Source: Methylosinus trichosporium OB3b (GTDB lineage: Bacteria > Pseudomonadota > Alphaproteobacteria > Rhizobiales > Beijerinckiaceae). From it: DNA of 64,000 bases. This document shows positions 23,357 to 31,766 of the stretch, piece after piece. The DNA is taken from positions 3,868,001 to 3,932,000 of the forward strand of contig NZ_CP023737.1 of assembly GCF_002752655.1 (NCBI RefSeq). Direction: 5' to 3'. Below the pieces are notes generated by a model, which did no database searches, had not been told where the DNA came from, and was given only the letters and a program-made list of their open reading frames with translations. The position numbers and the translations under genes were made by a program. Each line of letters begins with the position of its first letter. Position 1 is the stretch's first letter.

Positions 23357-26300
23357 GGATCGAGGAGCTGCATTTCGAGCGCTATGGCGCCTTCACCGAC
23401 CGCGCGCTGACCTTCCGGCCCGACGCGCGGCTGCATATCGTGCTCGGCGCCAATGAGGCGGGCAAGACCTCGGCGCTCTCCGGCATAGGCGATCTTCTGT
23501 TCGGCTTCGGCAAGCGCACCGCCTATGACTTTCTGCATGAGAGCCGGACGCTGCGGATCGGGGCGCGGCTGCGGCTCGTCGACGGCGCGGCGCTGAGCTT
23601 TAGGCGCCGCAAGGGCGACAAGAACACGCTTCTCGACGAGGCCGACAAGCCGCTCGACGACGAGCTGCTGGCGCCGTTGCTCGGCGCCGCGACGCGCGAG
23701 AGCTTTTTTTCCGAGTTCGGCCTCACCGCCCGCGCTCTACGCGACGGCGGCCAGGAATTGCTGAAGGCGGGCGGACGTCTGGCGGAGACGCTCGCCGCCT
23801 CCTCCGCGCAGCTCTCGGCCCTGTCGCGGCTGCGCGCCCGGCTCGATGCGGAGGCGGAGGCGCTGTTCGGGGCGCGCCGCGCCGCTTCCAGGGAGTTTTA
23901 TATCGCCGAGACGCGCTTCACCGAGGCGGAGAAGCGTCTGCGCGACGCCATCGTCACCGCGGACGCTCTGAAGGCCGCCGACGAATTGGTCGAGGAGGCT
24001 CGGCGCAAATGCGACGCGCTGCGCGGCGCACATGAGGAGATCGGTCGCGCGCTCGCGCTTCGCCGGCGCGCGACGCGCACCCGGCCGCGCCTGTTGCGCC
24101 TCGCCGCATCGAGCGCGGAATTGGCGGATTTCGCCGACCTCCCCCCGGTCGCCGCCGACGAGACGGCGCGCTGGCGCGCCGCCTGGAAGGAGGCCGAAAC
24201 GCTCGACGAGAGGCTCGCCGCCTGCGCCGCCGACGACGCCGAGGATCGGGCGACGATCGCCGCGCTCGCCGTCGATGAAACACTGCTGGCGCATGACGCC
24301 GAAGCGCAGAAGCTGCGCGAGCGGCTCGGCGCCATACGCAAGGCGCAGGTCGATCTGCCCAAGCGCCAGAGCGAGCAGCGCCTCGCCGGCGATGCGCTGA
24401 CCGAGACGGCGCGCCGGCTCGGCTTCGCCTCCTTCGAGCAGCTCCTCGCGCGCATGCCGACCGACCCCGCCCTGGCCGCCGCGCGCGCGGCCGTCGACGA
24501 GCGCCGGCGCGCCGAGGAGCGCTGCGCCGATGCGCTGGGCGAGCTGGAGCGGGCGCGGCAGAAGCAGCGCGAGCTCGAAGGCGCCGCGGAGAGCGAAGCC
24601 TATCTCGCCGATCCGGAACCGTACTCGCGACGCCTCGAGGCCTTCGCCGAAGTGGCCGGCGACGCCGATCGGCTGCGCCGCGAGCGCGCGCAGGACGCGC
24701 TCGAGGAGGCGCGCATCGCCGCGGATGCGGCGCGGCTCGACCCGCCGGCGAATGCGCTCAGCGAGCTGGCGCGCCGCCCGCTGCCGGACGAAGGCGCGAT
24801 AGAGGCGGCGCGCGCCAGCGATGCCGAGATTGCCGAGCAAGTGAAGCGCTCGGCCGCCGACATTGCGACGTCGCGCGCGACCCTCGCCGGGATCGAAAGC
24901 GAGATCGAGCGGCATTCGCGCGCCGGAGCGGCCGCGACCCGTGACGATCTGCTCGCCGCCCGCGCCCGCCGCGACGCCGCCGCCTCGGCGCTCGAAGCCT
25001 CTCTCGACGGGGCGCCGTCCGAGCGACGCGAGAATTTCGGCAGGCTGCGCGCCGAGACGCGCGACATCGACGCAGTGACCGATGTTCTCCTCTCCGACGC
25101 CGACCGCGCCTCGCGTCTCGAGACCGCGCGCGAGCGGCTCGCGCAAGAGCAGCGCAAGCTCGCCGATCTGCTCGACGCGCAAGCGGCGCTCGACGAGCGA
25201 AAGTCCGCGGCTCAGGCCGCCTGGATGGAACTGTGGAGCCGCAGCGGCGTCGTTCCGCGCGCGCCCGCGGCGATGGCCCATTGGCTGACGCAGATCGGCG
25301 AATTGACGGAGCGGCGGCGGCGTCTTGCGGATCGCGGATGCGAGGCGGCGGCGCTCGAGGGCAAGCTCGCGGCGCATCGCAGCGCATTGGCGCGGCTCGT
25401 TCTGGACCTCGGCGGCGACGATGATCCGTCCATGCCGATAGAGCTGCTGCACAAGGATGCGGCCGGCCGGCTCGCCCGCTTGCAGCGAATCTGGACTGGG
25501 GCGCGCGAGCGCGCCATCCGCCGGCAGCATGCGCAGGAGGAGGTCGAACGACGCGAAGCCGCGAGCGAGCGAGCGCGCGAGACGCGCGAGACGGCGAGCG
25601 CGCAATGGCCGGCGCGGATGAGCGCGATCGGGCTCGCCGCCGAGGCGACGATCGCCGAGGCCGAGGCGGCGCTGGCGATCTGGCGCGACGTGCCCGTGCA
25701 AAAGAAAGATTTCGAGGAATTGAGCCGCCGCATCTCCCGGATGGAGGAGGATATGGCGGCTTTCGCCGCCGATGTCGCGCGCTTGGTTGCAGCGACGGCG
25801 CCGCACATCGACGGCAACGCGCCGCTGACGGCGGTCGAGGCGGTCATCGCGCGTCTCGATACGGCGCGCATGGCGCGGAGCCGTCGCGACGCGCTGACGG
25901 AATCGATCGACAAGCGCGAGGTCGCGCGCGCCTCGCTGCTGACGCAGAAGGCGAGGATCGATGCGATCTTGGAACACGCGAGGCTCGCGCTCGGTCTCGA
26001 CGCTCTCACATCGCTGGCCGAGGCGCTGGCTCGGCTCGAGCGGCGGCAAGCCGTGGCGAAAGAGATCGAGTCGATTCGCCACGATCTCGTCGAGATCGGC
26101 GACGGCTATGACGAAGACGCTCTGCGCGCCGAGCAGGACGGTCTCGACGCCGATCTGCTGCCGACGGAGATCGAGCGCCTGAGCGTCGATCAAAACCAGC
26201 TCCTCGCCGATATAGAAGCGGCCGCCAAGCTTCGGCACGAGGCGGAGGCGGCGCGCGAGCGGCTGGCGGCGGGACGGGACGCCGAGGCCGCCGCGCATGA

Positions 26301-26811
26301 GAAAGCCGAGGCCGGCGCAGAGCTGCTGAGCGTCGCGGAGCGCTGGATCACGCGCGCCGCCGCCGCGCGTCTCGCCGCGCGGGCCATAGAGCGCCATCGC
26401 GCCGCGGTGCAGGACCCGCTGATCCTGCGCGCCTCCGCCTTGTTCGCGCTGGCGACGGCCGGCGCCTTCGCGGGGCTCTGCGTCGACTATGACGAGGGCG
26501 ACGCGCCGACCTTGGCGGGGCTGCGCCCGGACGGCGTGCGCGTGCCCGTCGCCGGAATGAGCGAAGGCGCGCGCGACCAATTGTTCTTGTCGCTGCGCCT
26601 CGCTCTGCTCGAGCTGCGCGATTCGCAGCCGCTGCCCTTCGTCGGCGACGATCTGCTGGCGAGCTTCGACGAAGCGCGCGTCGCCTGCGCGCTCGGCCTG
26701 CTCGCCGAATTCGGTCGCGCGCGCCAGGCGATCCTCTTCACCCATCACCGCCATGTCGCCGATATAGCGAGAGACACGCTGCGGGACGCGGCGGATGTGG
26801 TCATGCTGTAG
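23353..26811 (+). CDS. yhaN: YhaN-type SMC-like ATPase
   Basis: A 1152-residue protein. The ABC-ATPase head is split between the ends, with Walker A GANEAGKTS at residues 32-40 and, near the C-terminus, the signature MSEGARDQLFLSLRLALLEL and Walker B FVGDDLLASFDEAR. The long middle is alanine/glutamate/arginine-rich coiled coil. It starts with GTG inside the yhaO stop (GTGA overlap). The length and layout fit YhaN, the partner of the YhaO nuclease in DNA end processing. A long minus-strand frame lies antiparallel over most of it and is a codon-bias shadow. Confidence 0.9.
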   Translation: MRIEELHFERYGAFTDRALTFRPDARLHIVLGANEAGKTSALSGIGDLLFGFGKRTAYDFLHESRTLRIGARLRLVDGAALSFRRRKGDKNTLLDEADKPLDDELLAPLLGAATRESFFSEFGLTARALRDGGQELLKAGGRLAETLAASSAQLSALSRLRARLDAEAEALFGARRAASREFYIAETRFTEAEKRLRDAIVTADALKAADELVEEARRKCDALRGAHEEIGRALALRRRATRTRPRLLRLAASSAELADFADLPPVAADETARWRAAWKEAETLDERLAACAADDAEDRATIAALAVDETLLAHDAEAQKLRERLGAIRKAQVDLPKRQSEQRLAGDALTETARRLGFASFEQLLARMPTDPALAAARAAVDERRRAEERCADALGELERARQKQRELEGAAESEAYLADPEPYSRRLEAFAEVAGDADRLRRERAQDALEEARIAADAARLDPPANALSELARRPLPDEGAIEAARASDAEIAEQVKRSAADIATSRATLAGIESEIERHSRAGAAATRDDLLAARARRDAAASALEASLDGAPSERRENFGRLRAETRDIDAVTDVLLSDADRASRLETARERLAQEQRKLADLLDAQAALDERKSAAQAAWMELWSRSGVVPRAPAAMAHWLTQIGELTERRRRLADRGCEAAALEGKLAAHRSALARLVLDLGGDDDPSMPIELLHKDAAGRLARLQRIWTGARERAIRRQHAQEEVERREAASERARETRETASAQWPARMSAIGLAAEATIAEAEAALAIWRDVPVQKKDFEELSRRISRMEEDMAAFAADVARLVAATAPHIDGNAPLTAVEAVIARLDTARMARSRRDALTESIDKREVARASLLTQKARIDAILEHARLALGLDALTSLAEALARLERRQAVAKEIESIRHDLVEIGDGYDEDALRAEQDGLDADLLPTEIERLSVDQNQLLADIEAAAKLRHEAEAARERLAAGRDAEAAAHEKAEAGAELLSVAERWITRAAAARLAARAIERHRAAVQDPLILRASALFALATAGAFAGLCVDYDEGDAPTLAGLRPDGVRVPVAGMSEGARDQLFLSLRLALLELRDSQPLPFVGDDLLASFDEARVACALGLLAEFGRARQAILFTHHRHVADIARDTLRDAADVVML

Positions 26812-28885
26812 TGGGGCCGAGTGGGTCCGGCGTCGTGATGATCATGTAAAATCCCGCAGGAATTCCGAGCCCGGCGCCACGCCGCTGATCAGCAGCCGAT
26901 CCCGCGCGCGTTGCGGCGACATAGAACGGTTGGCGCTCGGTCTCATAGACACCCTCGAGCTCGACCTCGTCGGCGACCGAGTCGATGCGGGATTGCACCG
27001 GAAGAATCTCCTCGTCGCAGGCCATCGCCGCCACGGCCTTGAACTCGAGACCCTTGGCGAGATGCACCCCGCCGATCGAGATGCGCACGCCGGCTTCGTC
27101 GCCGCGCTCGGACAATTCCATCGGCTCGCGGCCGGCTGCGGCGACAGTGGCCTGCGCCCGCGAAAGCTCCTCGGGCCTGCGCGTGAAGACGCCGATCTCA
27201 CTCGCATCGACGCCGCTCGCCAGCGCTTCCATCAGAAAGGCCGCGACCGCATCGATCTCCGCGGCCGCGTCCGGGGCCACGAGCACGCGCGGCTCGGCGC
27301 CGTTGAAGACGGAGACCGTGCCGCCCCGCGCCTCGGCGACGCCGTCGACATCGCGAATCTCCTTCGGCAAGAGCCGATCGGCGGCGCGGCGGATTTGATG
27401 CGAGGTGCGATAATTCACCTTCAGGCAGGACGAGCGCCCGCGAATGTCGACGCCGAGCGCGCCCCAGGAGAAGGGCCGCTGAAAGATGCGCTGGCCGAGA
27501 TCGCCCGCGAAGAACAGCCCGTTCTCGCTTGCGTTCGCCACGGCGGCGACGAAGCGCAGCTCCGGAACGCCGAGATCCTGCGCCTCGTCGATGACGACAT
27601 GGGTGAAGGGCTTTTCCGTCCGCTCCGCATAATGCCGCGTCACCGTGGAAAAGACGCCCGGCCAAGTGGTGAAGCCGCGCGTCTCGAGGCTCTCCCGCGC
27701 CGCCGCGAAGATCGGCCATAGACGCTCGCGCTGCTTGGAGCCGAGCCGGTTCTTGCGGCCGAGACGCGGAACCGCGAGATAGGCGGCGCAATCCTCGACC
27801 TGCCAGGCGTCGACGACATGGGTCCATTCTGAGCGCAGGAAATTGGCGTTGACCGGCCCCTCGGCCGCGTCAGTGGCTTTCTCCAGAGCGCGAGCGAGCC
27901 GGTCCGGCGTCGCGACATGGGGACGATGGCCATAGGCGAGCTCGAACAGCTCGGCGGCGATGACAGGGAGCGAGGCCACCAGGATGCGCGACAACAGCCC
28001 CGAGTCGGCGCCGGCGAGCAGCCGGACCTTGCGTTCCAGCGCCGCGGCGAGCGGATCGGAGAAGGTCGCCAGCAACACGCGGGCTTGGACCGAAGCGCGC
28101 GCCAGCCGCACGGCCCGATGCACGGCGACGACGCTCTTGCCCGTGCCCGCCGAGCCGGCGACGTGCGCCGGGCCGGAATAGTTCCGCTCGACGAGATCGC
28201 GCTGCGAAGGGTGCAGGAACACCGCCCATTTGTCCCAGGGCGCATCGAGCGCCTGCGCCAGCTCCTCGATATTCTCCACGACGCGGAACCGCCGCAGCGC
28301 GTCCGGATGGGCGTAGGGATCGGCGGGCGCGGGCGCCGGGCGCGCCAGCAGGCCGGTCGTCGCATATTGCAGCAGCGCCTCGGCGGCCTCCGCCGGAAGG
28401 CGCGGCGCCAGCTCCAGAAAGCCGTCCTCGCTCGCCGCGCGAATGTCGGCGAGCCAATCCGCCGGCGCGCCGATCGAGAGCAGCTCGTCGTCCGACAATT
28501 TTGCAAAGGGCGGCGCCCCGGCGCTCTCGCGCGGCGTAAACAGCGGCAGCTCCCTGCGCTCGGGCGCCTCGACGATCTGAACGGCGCCGGTCTTGGGATG
28601 CGCCTCGATCCGCCGCCGCTCGGCCCAGGCATAGGCCCTGTCGTGATGATCGACATAAGCGAGCAGCATGCTCGCCTCGGTCTTGTGGACGATGATGCGA
28701 ATGTCGCGATTGACGCGCACGGACCAGAAATTCCGGTCCTTGGAATTCTCGATGCGATGAAGTTGCAGGCCGGGGTTTTGGGGATTGGTCTGGAGATCGA
28801 AGGCCGAGGTCTTCACGGCTTTTTGATCCGGCGCGGGAAGCCGCGCCAGGGAGTCGGTGAATGTGTCGGCGATGCGGAATTCCAT
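26801..28885 (-). CDS. RelE-fold/UvrD-like helicase fusion with a frameshifted C-terminus
   Basis: The open frame codes 694 residues. Residues about 1-95 resemble the RelE/ParE toxin fold (SLARLPAPDQKAVKTSAFDL, LHRIENSKDRNFWSVRVNRDIRIIVHK, YVDHHDRAYAWAE). From about 215 there is a superfamily-1 helicase: Walker A GSAGTGKSVVAVHRA, Walker B HVVIDEAQDLGVPELR, and VNYRTSHQIRRAADRLL. At motif VI the frame reads FYVAATRAGSAADQ, whereas the next frame continues RARDRLLISGVAPGSEFLRDFT and stops at 26842. Loss of two bases in the CG run at 26899-26908 explains this. The product may still fold, but motif VI is lost. The gene faces yhaN tail to tail. Confidence 0.75.
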   Translation of the reverse strand: MEFRIADTFTDSLARLPAPDQKAVKTSAFDLQTNPQNPGLQLHRIENSKDRNFWSVRVNRDIRIIVHKTEASMLLAYVDHHDRAYAWAERRRIEAHPKTGAVQIVEAPERRELPLFTPRESAGAPPFAKLSDDELLSIGAPADWLADIRAASEDGFLELAPRLPAEAAEALLQYATTGLLARPAPAPADPYAHPDALRRFRVVENIEELAQALDAPWDKWAVFLHPSQRDLVERNYSGPAHVAGSAGTGKSVVAVHRAVRLARASVQARVLLATFSDPLAAALERKVRLLAGADSGLLSRILVASLPVIAAELFELAYGHRPHVATPDRLARALEKATDAAEGPVNANFLRSEWTHVVDAWQVEDCAAYLAVPRLGRKNRLGSKQRERLWPIFAAARESLETRGFTTWPGVFSTVTRHYAERTEKPFTHVVIDEAQDLGVPELRFVAAVANASENGLFFAGDLGQRIFQRPFSWGALGVDIRGRSSCLKVNYRTSHQIRRAADRLLPKEIRDVDGVAEARGGTVSVFNGAEPRVLVAPDAAAEIDAVAAFLMEALASGVDASEIGVFTRRPEELSRAQATVAAAGREPMELSERGDEAGVRISIGGVHLAKGLEFKAVAAMACDEEILPVQSRIDSVADEVELEGVYETERQPFYVAATRAGSAADQRRGAGLGIPAGFYMIITTPDPLGPTTA

Positions 28886-28917
28886 GGACCAATCTCACTT
28901 CAGCAATCTCGCCGCGC

Positions 28918-29051
28918 GTTCCTTCTCCCGCTCGCGGGAGAAGGTGGCCCTTGCGAAGCAAGGGTCGGATGAGGGCCCTTCGAATGCGAGCGCGAACGTC
29001 GAAGCGCCCTCATCCGACCCCGCTACGCGGGGCCACCTTCTCCCACGAGTG
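28918..29051. repeat. Dispersed palindromic repeat, interrupted by IS copy A
   Basis: A chain of hairpins: CTTCTCCCGCTCGCGGGAGAAG, CCCTTGCGAAGCAAGGG, and a long arm pair GTCGGATGAGGGC / GCCCTCATCCGAC, ending in CACCTTCTCCCACGAGTG. The last hairpin is completed after the IS element (GTGGGAGAAGG at 30359-30369). Related blocks flank IS copy C at 62055-62077 and 63379-63520. Likely an extragenic repeat that acts as an insertion target. Confidence 0.75.
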
Positions 29052-30353
29052 CACGGCTGTCCGGGGAATGAGTCGATAAGTCGCGGGCGCATGCCTGGTA
29101 CTTCCGAAGGTTTCGGGGTATTTTCCGGTTGTCGAGACTGGAAAATAAAGGACCAGACATGCGCTTCCAGAATAGCGTTTTTGTCGACTTGCTCAAGCCG
29201 ATCGATCGTCGCGCGTTCGGCCAAATCGTCGCGCGCCACAAGGGCGACGCCTACGACAAATCCTTCAAGAGCTGGGATCATCTCGTCGTCCTGATCGCCG
29301 CTCAGCTCGGCGGCGAAACGAGCCTGCGCAGCCTCGAGGCCGCCTTCAACGCCAACAGCGGCTCCCATTATCACCTCGGCGTCCGCAGGATCGCCCGCTC
29401 CACCCTCGCCGAAGCCAACGCACGCCGGCCCGTCGGCGTCTTCGCCGATCTGTTCGCGCGCCTCTCCTGCGAACTCGACCGCAGAACCCGGCGCGACGGC
29501 GCAGAACTCCTGCGCCTCATCGATTCGACGCCTATCCCGTTGAGCAAATTCCACGACTTCGCCCGCTCGAACGGCCGCATCCACGGCATGAAGATGCATG
29601 TCGTCTACGATCCCGGGATCGATCGCCCCTTCTGCGTCGAGGTCACGCCCGCCAATGTCAATGATGTCGAGATCGGCAAGAAGACGCCGATCGAGGCCGG
29701 CGCGACCTATGTCTTCGACAAGGGTTATTACGATTTCAAATGGTGGAGGGGCATTCACGAGGCCGGAGCTCTCTTCGTCTCGCGTCCCAAGAGCAACACC
29801 CGCCTCGCCGACGTCGCGGAGCGGGAGATGCCGCAAACGCGCGGCGAAGGTTACACCGTGCTCAGGGATTGCGAGGTCAAGCTCGCCAGCAAGGGCGACT
29901 CGAAGCTGCGAATGCGGCTGCGTCGCCTTCATATTCGACGCGATGCGCTGAAGGACGGCAAGCCGCAGGAGATCGTCGTGATCACCAACGACATGACGCG
30001 TTCGGCGGTCGAGATCGCCGCGCTCTACAAGGCGCGCTGGGCCATAGAGCTGCTGTTCCGCTGGATCAAGCAGCATCTCAACATCCGCAAGTTTCTCGGC
30101 GAAAACGAGAACGCCGTGCGGCTGCAGCTGATCGCGGCGATGATCGCTTTCGTGCTGCTGCGCATCGCCGCCCACCGCCACGATATCGAACTCGCGCATC
30201 TGCGGTTCTCGGAGCTCGCCGGCAGGTTTCTGTTCGAGCGGCGACCGATCGACAGACTCGAACGGCCGCCGCCCAAATATCAGGCCGCGCGGCGGCGCAT
30301 ATCGCCGAGGCAGCTGGAGCTCGCCTATGCCTGATTTTCCCCGGACAGCCGTG
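29052..30353 (+). mobile_element. IS4-family insertion sequence, copy A
   Basis: A 1302-bp element bounded by inverted ends CACGGCTGTCCGGGGAA (29052-29068) and TTCCCCGGACAGCCGTG (30337-30353). It is flanked by an 8-bp direct repeat CACGAGTG (29044-29051 and 30354-30361). The insertion splits the loop of a hairpin belonging to the palindromic repeat around it. It carries one transposase gene. Clean ends and target duplication indicate a fairly recent, intact insertion. Copies B (55286) and C (62078) are in the window. Confidence 0.9.
29159..30334 (+). CDS. IS4-family transposase, copy A
   Basis: A 391-residue DDE transposase. Catalytic motifs: first Asp in LLRLIDSTPIPL, second Asp in TYVFDKGYYDFKWW, and the IS4 signature Y-x2-R-x3-E-x6-K in YKARWAIELLFRWIKQ. 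The N-terminal MRFQNSVFVDLLKPIDRR segment is as in the ISPepr1-type group. The ATG at 29159 follows an AAAGGACC ribosome site; an upstream TTG at 29129 is in frame. It is intact and likely functional. It differs from copy B at scattered sites (for example GIHEAGALFVSRP against DIHEARALFVTRP). Confidence 0.92.
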   Translation: MRFQNSVFVDLLKPIDRRAFGQIVARHKGDAYDKSFKSWDHLVVLIAAQLGGETSLRSLEAAFNANSGSHYHLGVRRIARSTLAEANARRPVGVFADLFARLSCELDRRTRRDGAELLRLIDSTPIPLSKFHDFARSNGRIHGMKMHVVYDPGIDRPFCVEVTPANVNDVEIGKKTPIEAGATYVFDKGYYDFKWWRGIHEAGALFVSRPKSNTRLADVAEREMPQTRGEGYTVLRDCEVKLASKGDSKLRMRLRRLHIRRDALKDGKPQEIVVITNDMTRSAVEIAALYKARWAIELLFRWIKQHLNIRKFLGENENAVRLQLIAAMIAFVLLRIAAHRHDIELAHLRFSELAGRFLFERRPIDRLERPPPKYQAARRRISPRQLELAYA

Positions 30354-30422
30354 CACGAGTGGGAGAAGGAGAGCGCCCTTCATTTCTATAAACGCTCTAC
30401 GCTCTTTCAAATTCCCCCCTCA

Positions 30423-30541
30423 CCCTGAGGAGCCCGCGCAGCGGGCGTCTCGAAGGGTGGCCGCAGCGCGCGCTCTGGAACATCCTTCGAGGCTTTTTGC
30501 GTGCCGCAAAAAGCGCCTCAGGATGAGGGCGCAGACTCGCC
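30423..30541. repeat. Dispersed extragenic palindromic repeat
   Basis: The sequence CCTGAGGAGCCCGCGCAGCG runs on as GGCGTCTCGAAGG. A second half has CCTTCGAGG, a TTTTTGCG...CGCAAAAA hairpin and CGCCTCAGGATGAGGG, so the whole can fold on itself. It has the look of the CCTGAGGAG-type repeats common in Hyphomicrobiales genomes. It separates IS copy A from the methyltransferase relic. Confidence 0.6.
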
Positions 30542-31476
30542 TCACACCCTGAAAACCTTCATCACCTCGTCGCCGAAGTGATTGATCACCTTCACCGCGA
30601 TCTTCCCCGTCGCCGGGCGCTCGAACGGCCGCGAGACGTCGCGATACAGCGTCTCCCATGCCTCCTTGTTGATCTCCGCCTGCAAGGCCGTCTTCAGGCT
30701 CTTATACGGATCATTCGCGCCGAGAAAATAGGCGTGGCGGACGAAGAAGCTCTCCTCATTGTAATTCGTGTCGACGAACCAGGCGGCGATCCCCTTGGTG
30801 TCGTCGCTCCTGATCTCGCCCGTGTTGGGATCGAAGATATCGACGCCCTTCACCTTCACTTTCACCCGCCCGTCGGCCTCGTGCAATATGTCGATGTCCG
30901 GCTCGCCGAACACCACGAACAAATTGCCCTTGCCGGTGTTCTTCAGATCGCCGGCCATATGCGCCGGCCCTCGGGCGAGTCGGCGAGGAGATAATAGGGA
31001 TAGCGCGCGCTCATCAGGCGGGTGCGGGCGAGCGCCAGAGCGACGCGGGAGGTGTCGATGGTGATCCAGCGGCGGCCCCATTGCTCGGCGACATGAGCGC
31101 TCGTGCCCGAGCCGCAGGTGGGGTCGAGCACCAGATCGCCGGGGTCGGTGGTCATGAGGATGCAGCGTTGAACCACGTCTGAAATTGTTTTGACGACGTA
31201 TATTCTGTCTTCTCCAAACCCGGACGGACTGACATCCGTCCAGTTATTTTCGACCTGCGAATAGCTTGACTCAACGTGGTAGTTTTTCCATCTTAAACTG
31301 TTACCAACGGCGAACAGTCTCCCCGATTTTGAAAGCCGACTTTCCAGCCCAGCAGCGAAAGACCAACCTCGTTTGCCCGATGGCTGAAATTTCCGTCCAT
31401 TATGACTGACAATGAATCGGCTGCTTGCCGAGCAAAGCGTCGGCCGAACTTGATAGGGCGACGGCTGCGGTGTCAA
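30542..31476 (-). pseudogene. Remnant of a large adenine DNA methyltransferase (type III Mod-like)
   Basis: Two minus-strand frames together give pieces of one large DNA methylase. The first (31476 to about 30960) has GFGEDRIYVVKTISDVVQRC, the SAM motif VLDPTCGSGTSAHVAEQWG and WITIDTSRVALALAR up to YYLLADSPEG. The second frame (about 30960 to 30542) has MAGDLKNTGKGNLFVVFGEP, WFVDTNYNEESFFVRHAYFL and the end INHFGDEVMKVFRV. Intact proteins of this type are far longer (near 900 residues) and have a few hundred residues between these parts, as well as an N-terminal half absent here. The gene has therefore lost its 5' end and its middle. No restriction partner remains. Confidence 0.8.
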
Positions 31477-31618
31477 CTCGGGCGTGCAGCGCGGAAATCT
31501 GACCGGCGAGGAAGCGCGCGCGAGTGGGCTCGCTGATTCGCAGGGCCAGAATCAGCGTCGCAGAATGTCTCGATTCCGCAATTGCAGATGGCAATGATTC
31601 CAATGATTTGCAGAATTT
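31477..31618. other. Short gap between methyltransferase relic and tRNA
   Basis: No gene recognised. It may contain further decayed methyltransferase sequence, but the translations show no conserved motif. Confidence 0.3.
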
Positions 31619-31693
31619 TGGCTGGGGCGGGAGGATTCGAACCTCCGTATGGCGGAATCAAAATCCGCTGCCTTACCACTTGGCGACGCCCCA
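31619..31693 (-). tRNA. tRNA-Gln (anticodon TTG)
   Basis: The reverse strand folds as a 75-nt tRNA with encoded CCA. The acceptor stem is TGGGGCG/CGCCCCA, discriminator G. The anticodon stem GCGGA/TCCGC encloses the loop TTTTGAT with anticodon TTG. The T arm GGAGGTTCGAATCCTCC is canonical. It lies between the methyltransferase relic and the pyruvate kinase gene. tRNA genes are common integration points, which may relate to the decayed foreign DNA beside it. Confidence 0.95.
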
Positions 31694-31766
31694 ACAGCCC
31701 GCTTCGTCGAAGGCGGGCGCTCTCCCATAATGCCGGCTCGCCGCCGCCGCAACTCCCTCTCGCCGG

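Noticed and set aside
23737..26754. A frame of about 1005 codons on the minus strand opposite yhaN
   Set aside because: Arginine/leucine/glycine-rich shadow with no motifs; the plus strand has the ATPase motifs at both ends of YhaN.
28918..29051. Repeated hairpins that might be taken for a CRISPR array
   Set aside because: The units are inverted, not direct repeats with unique spacers, and no cas gene is near. No CRISPR array was found in the window.
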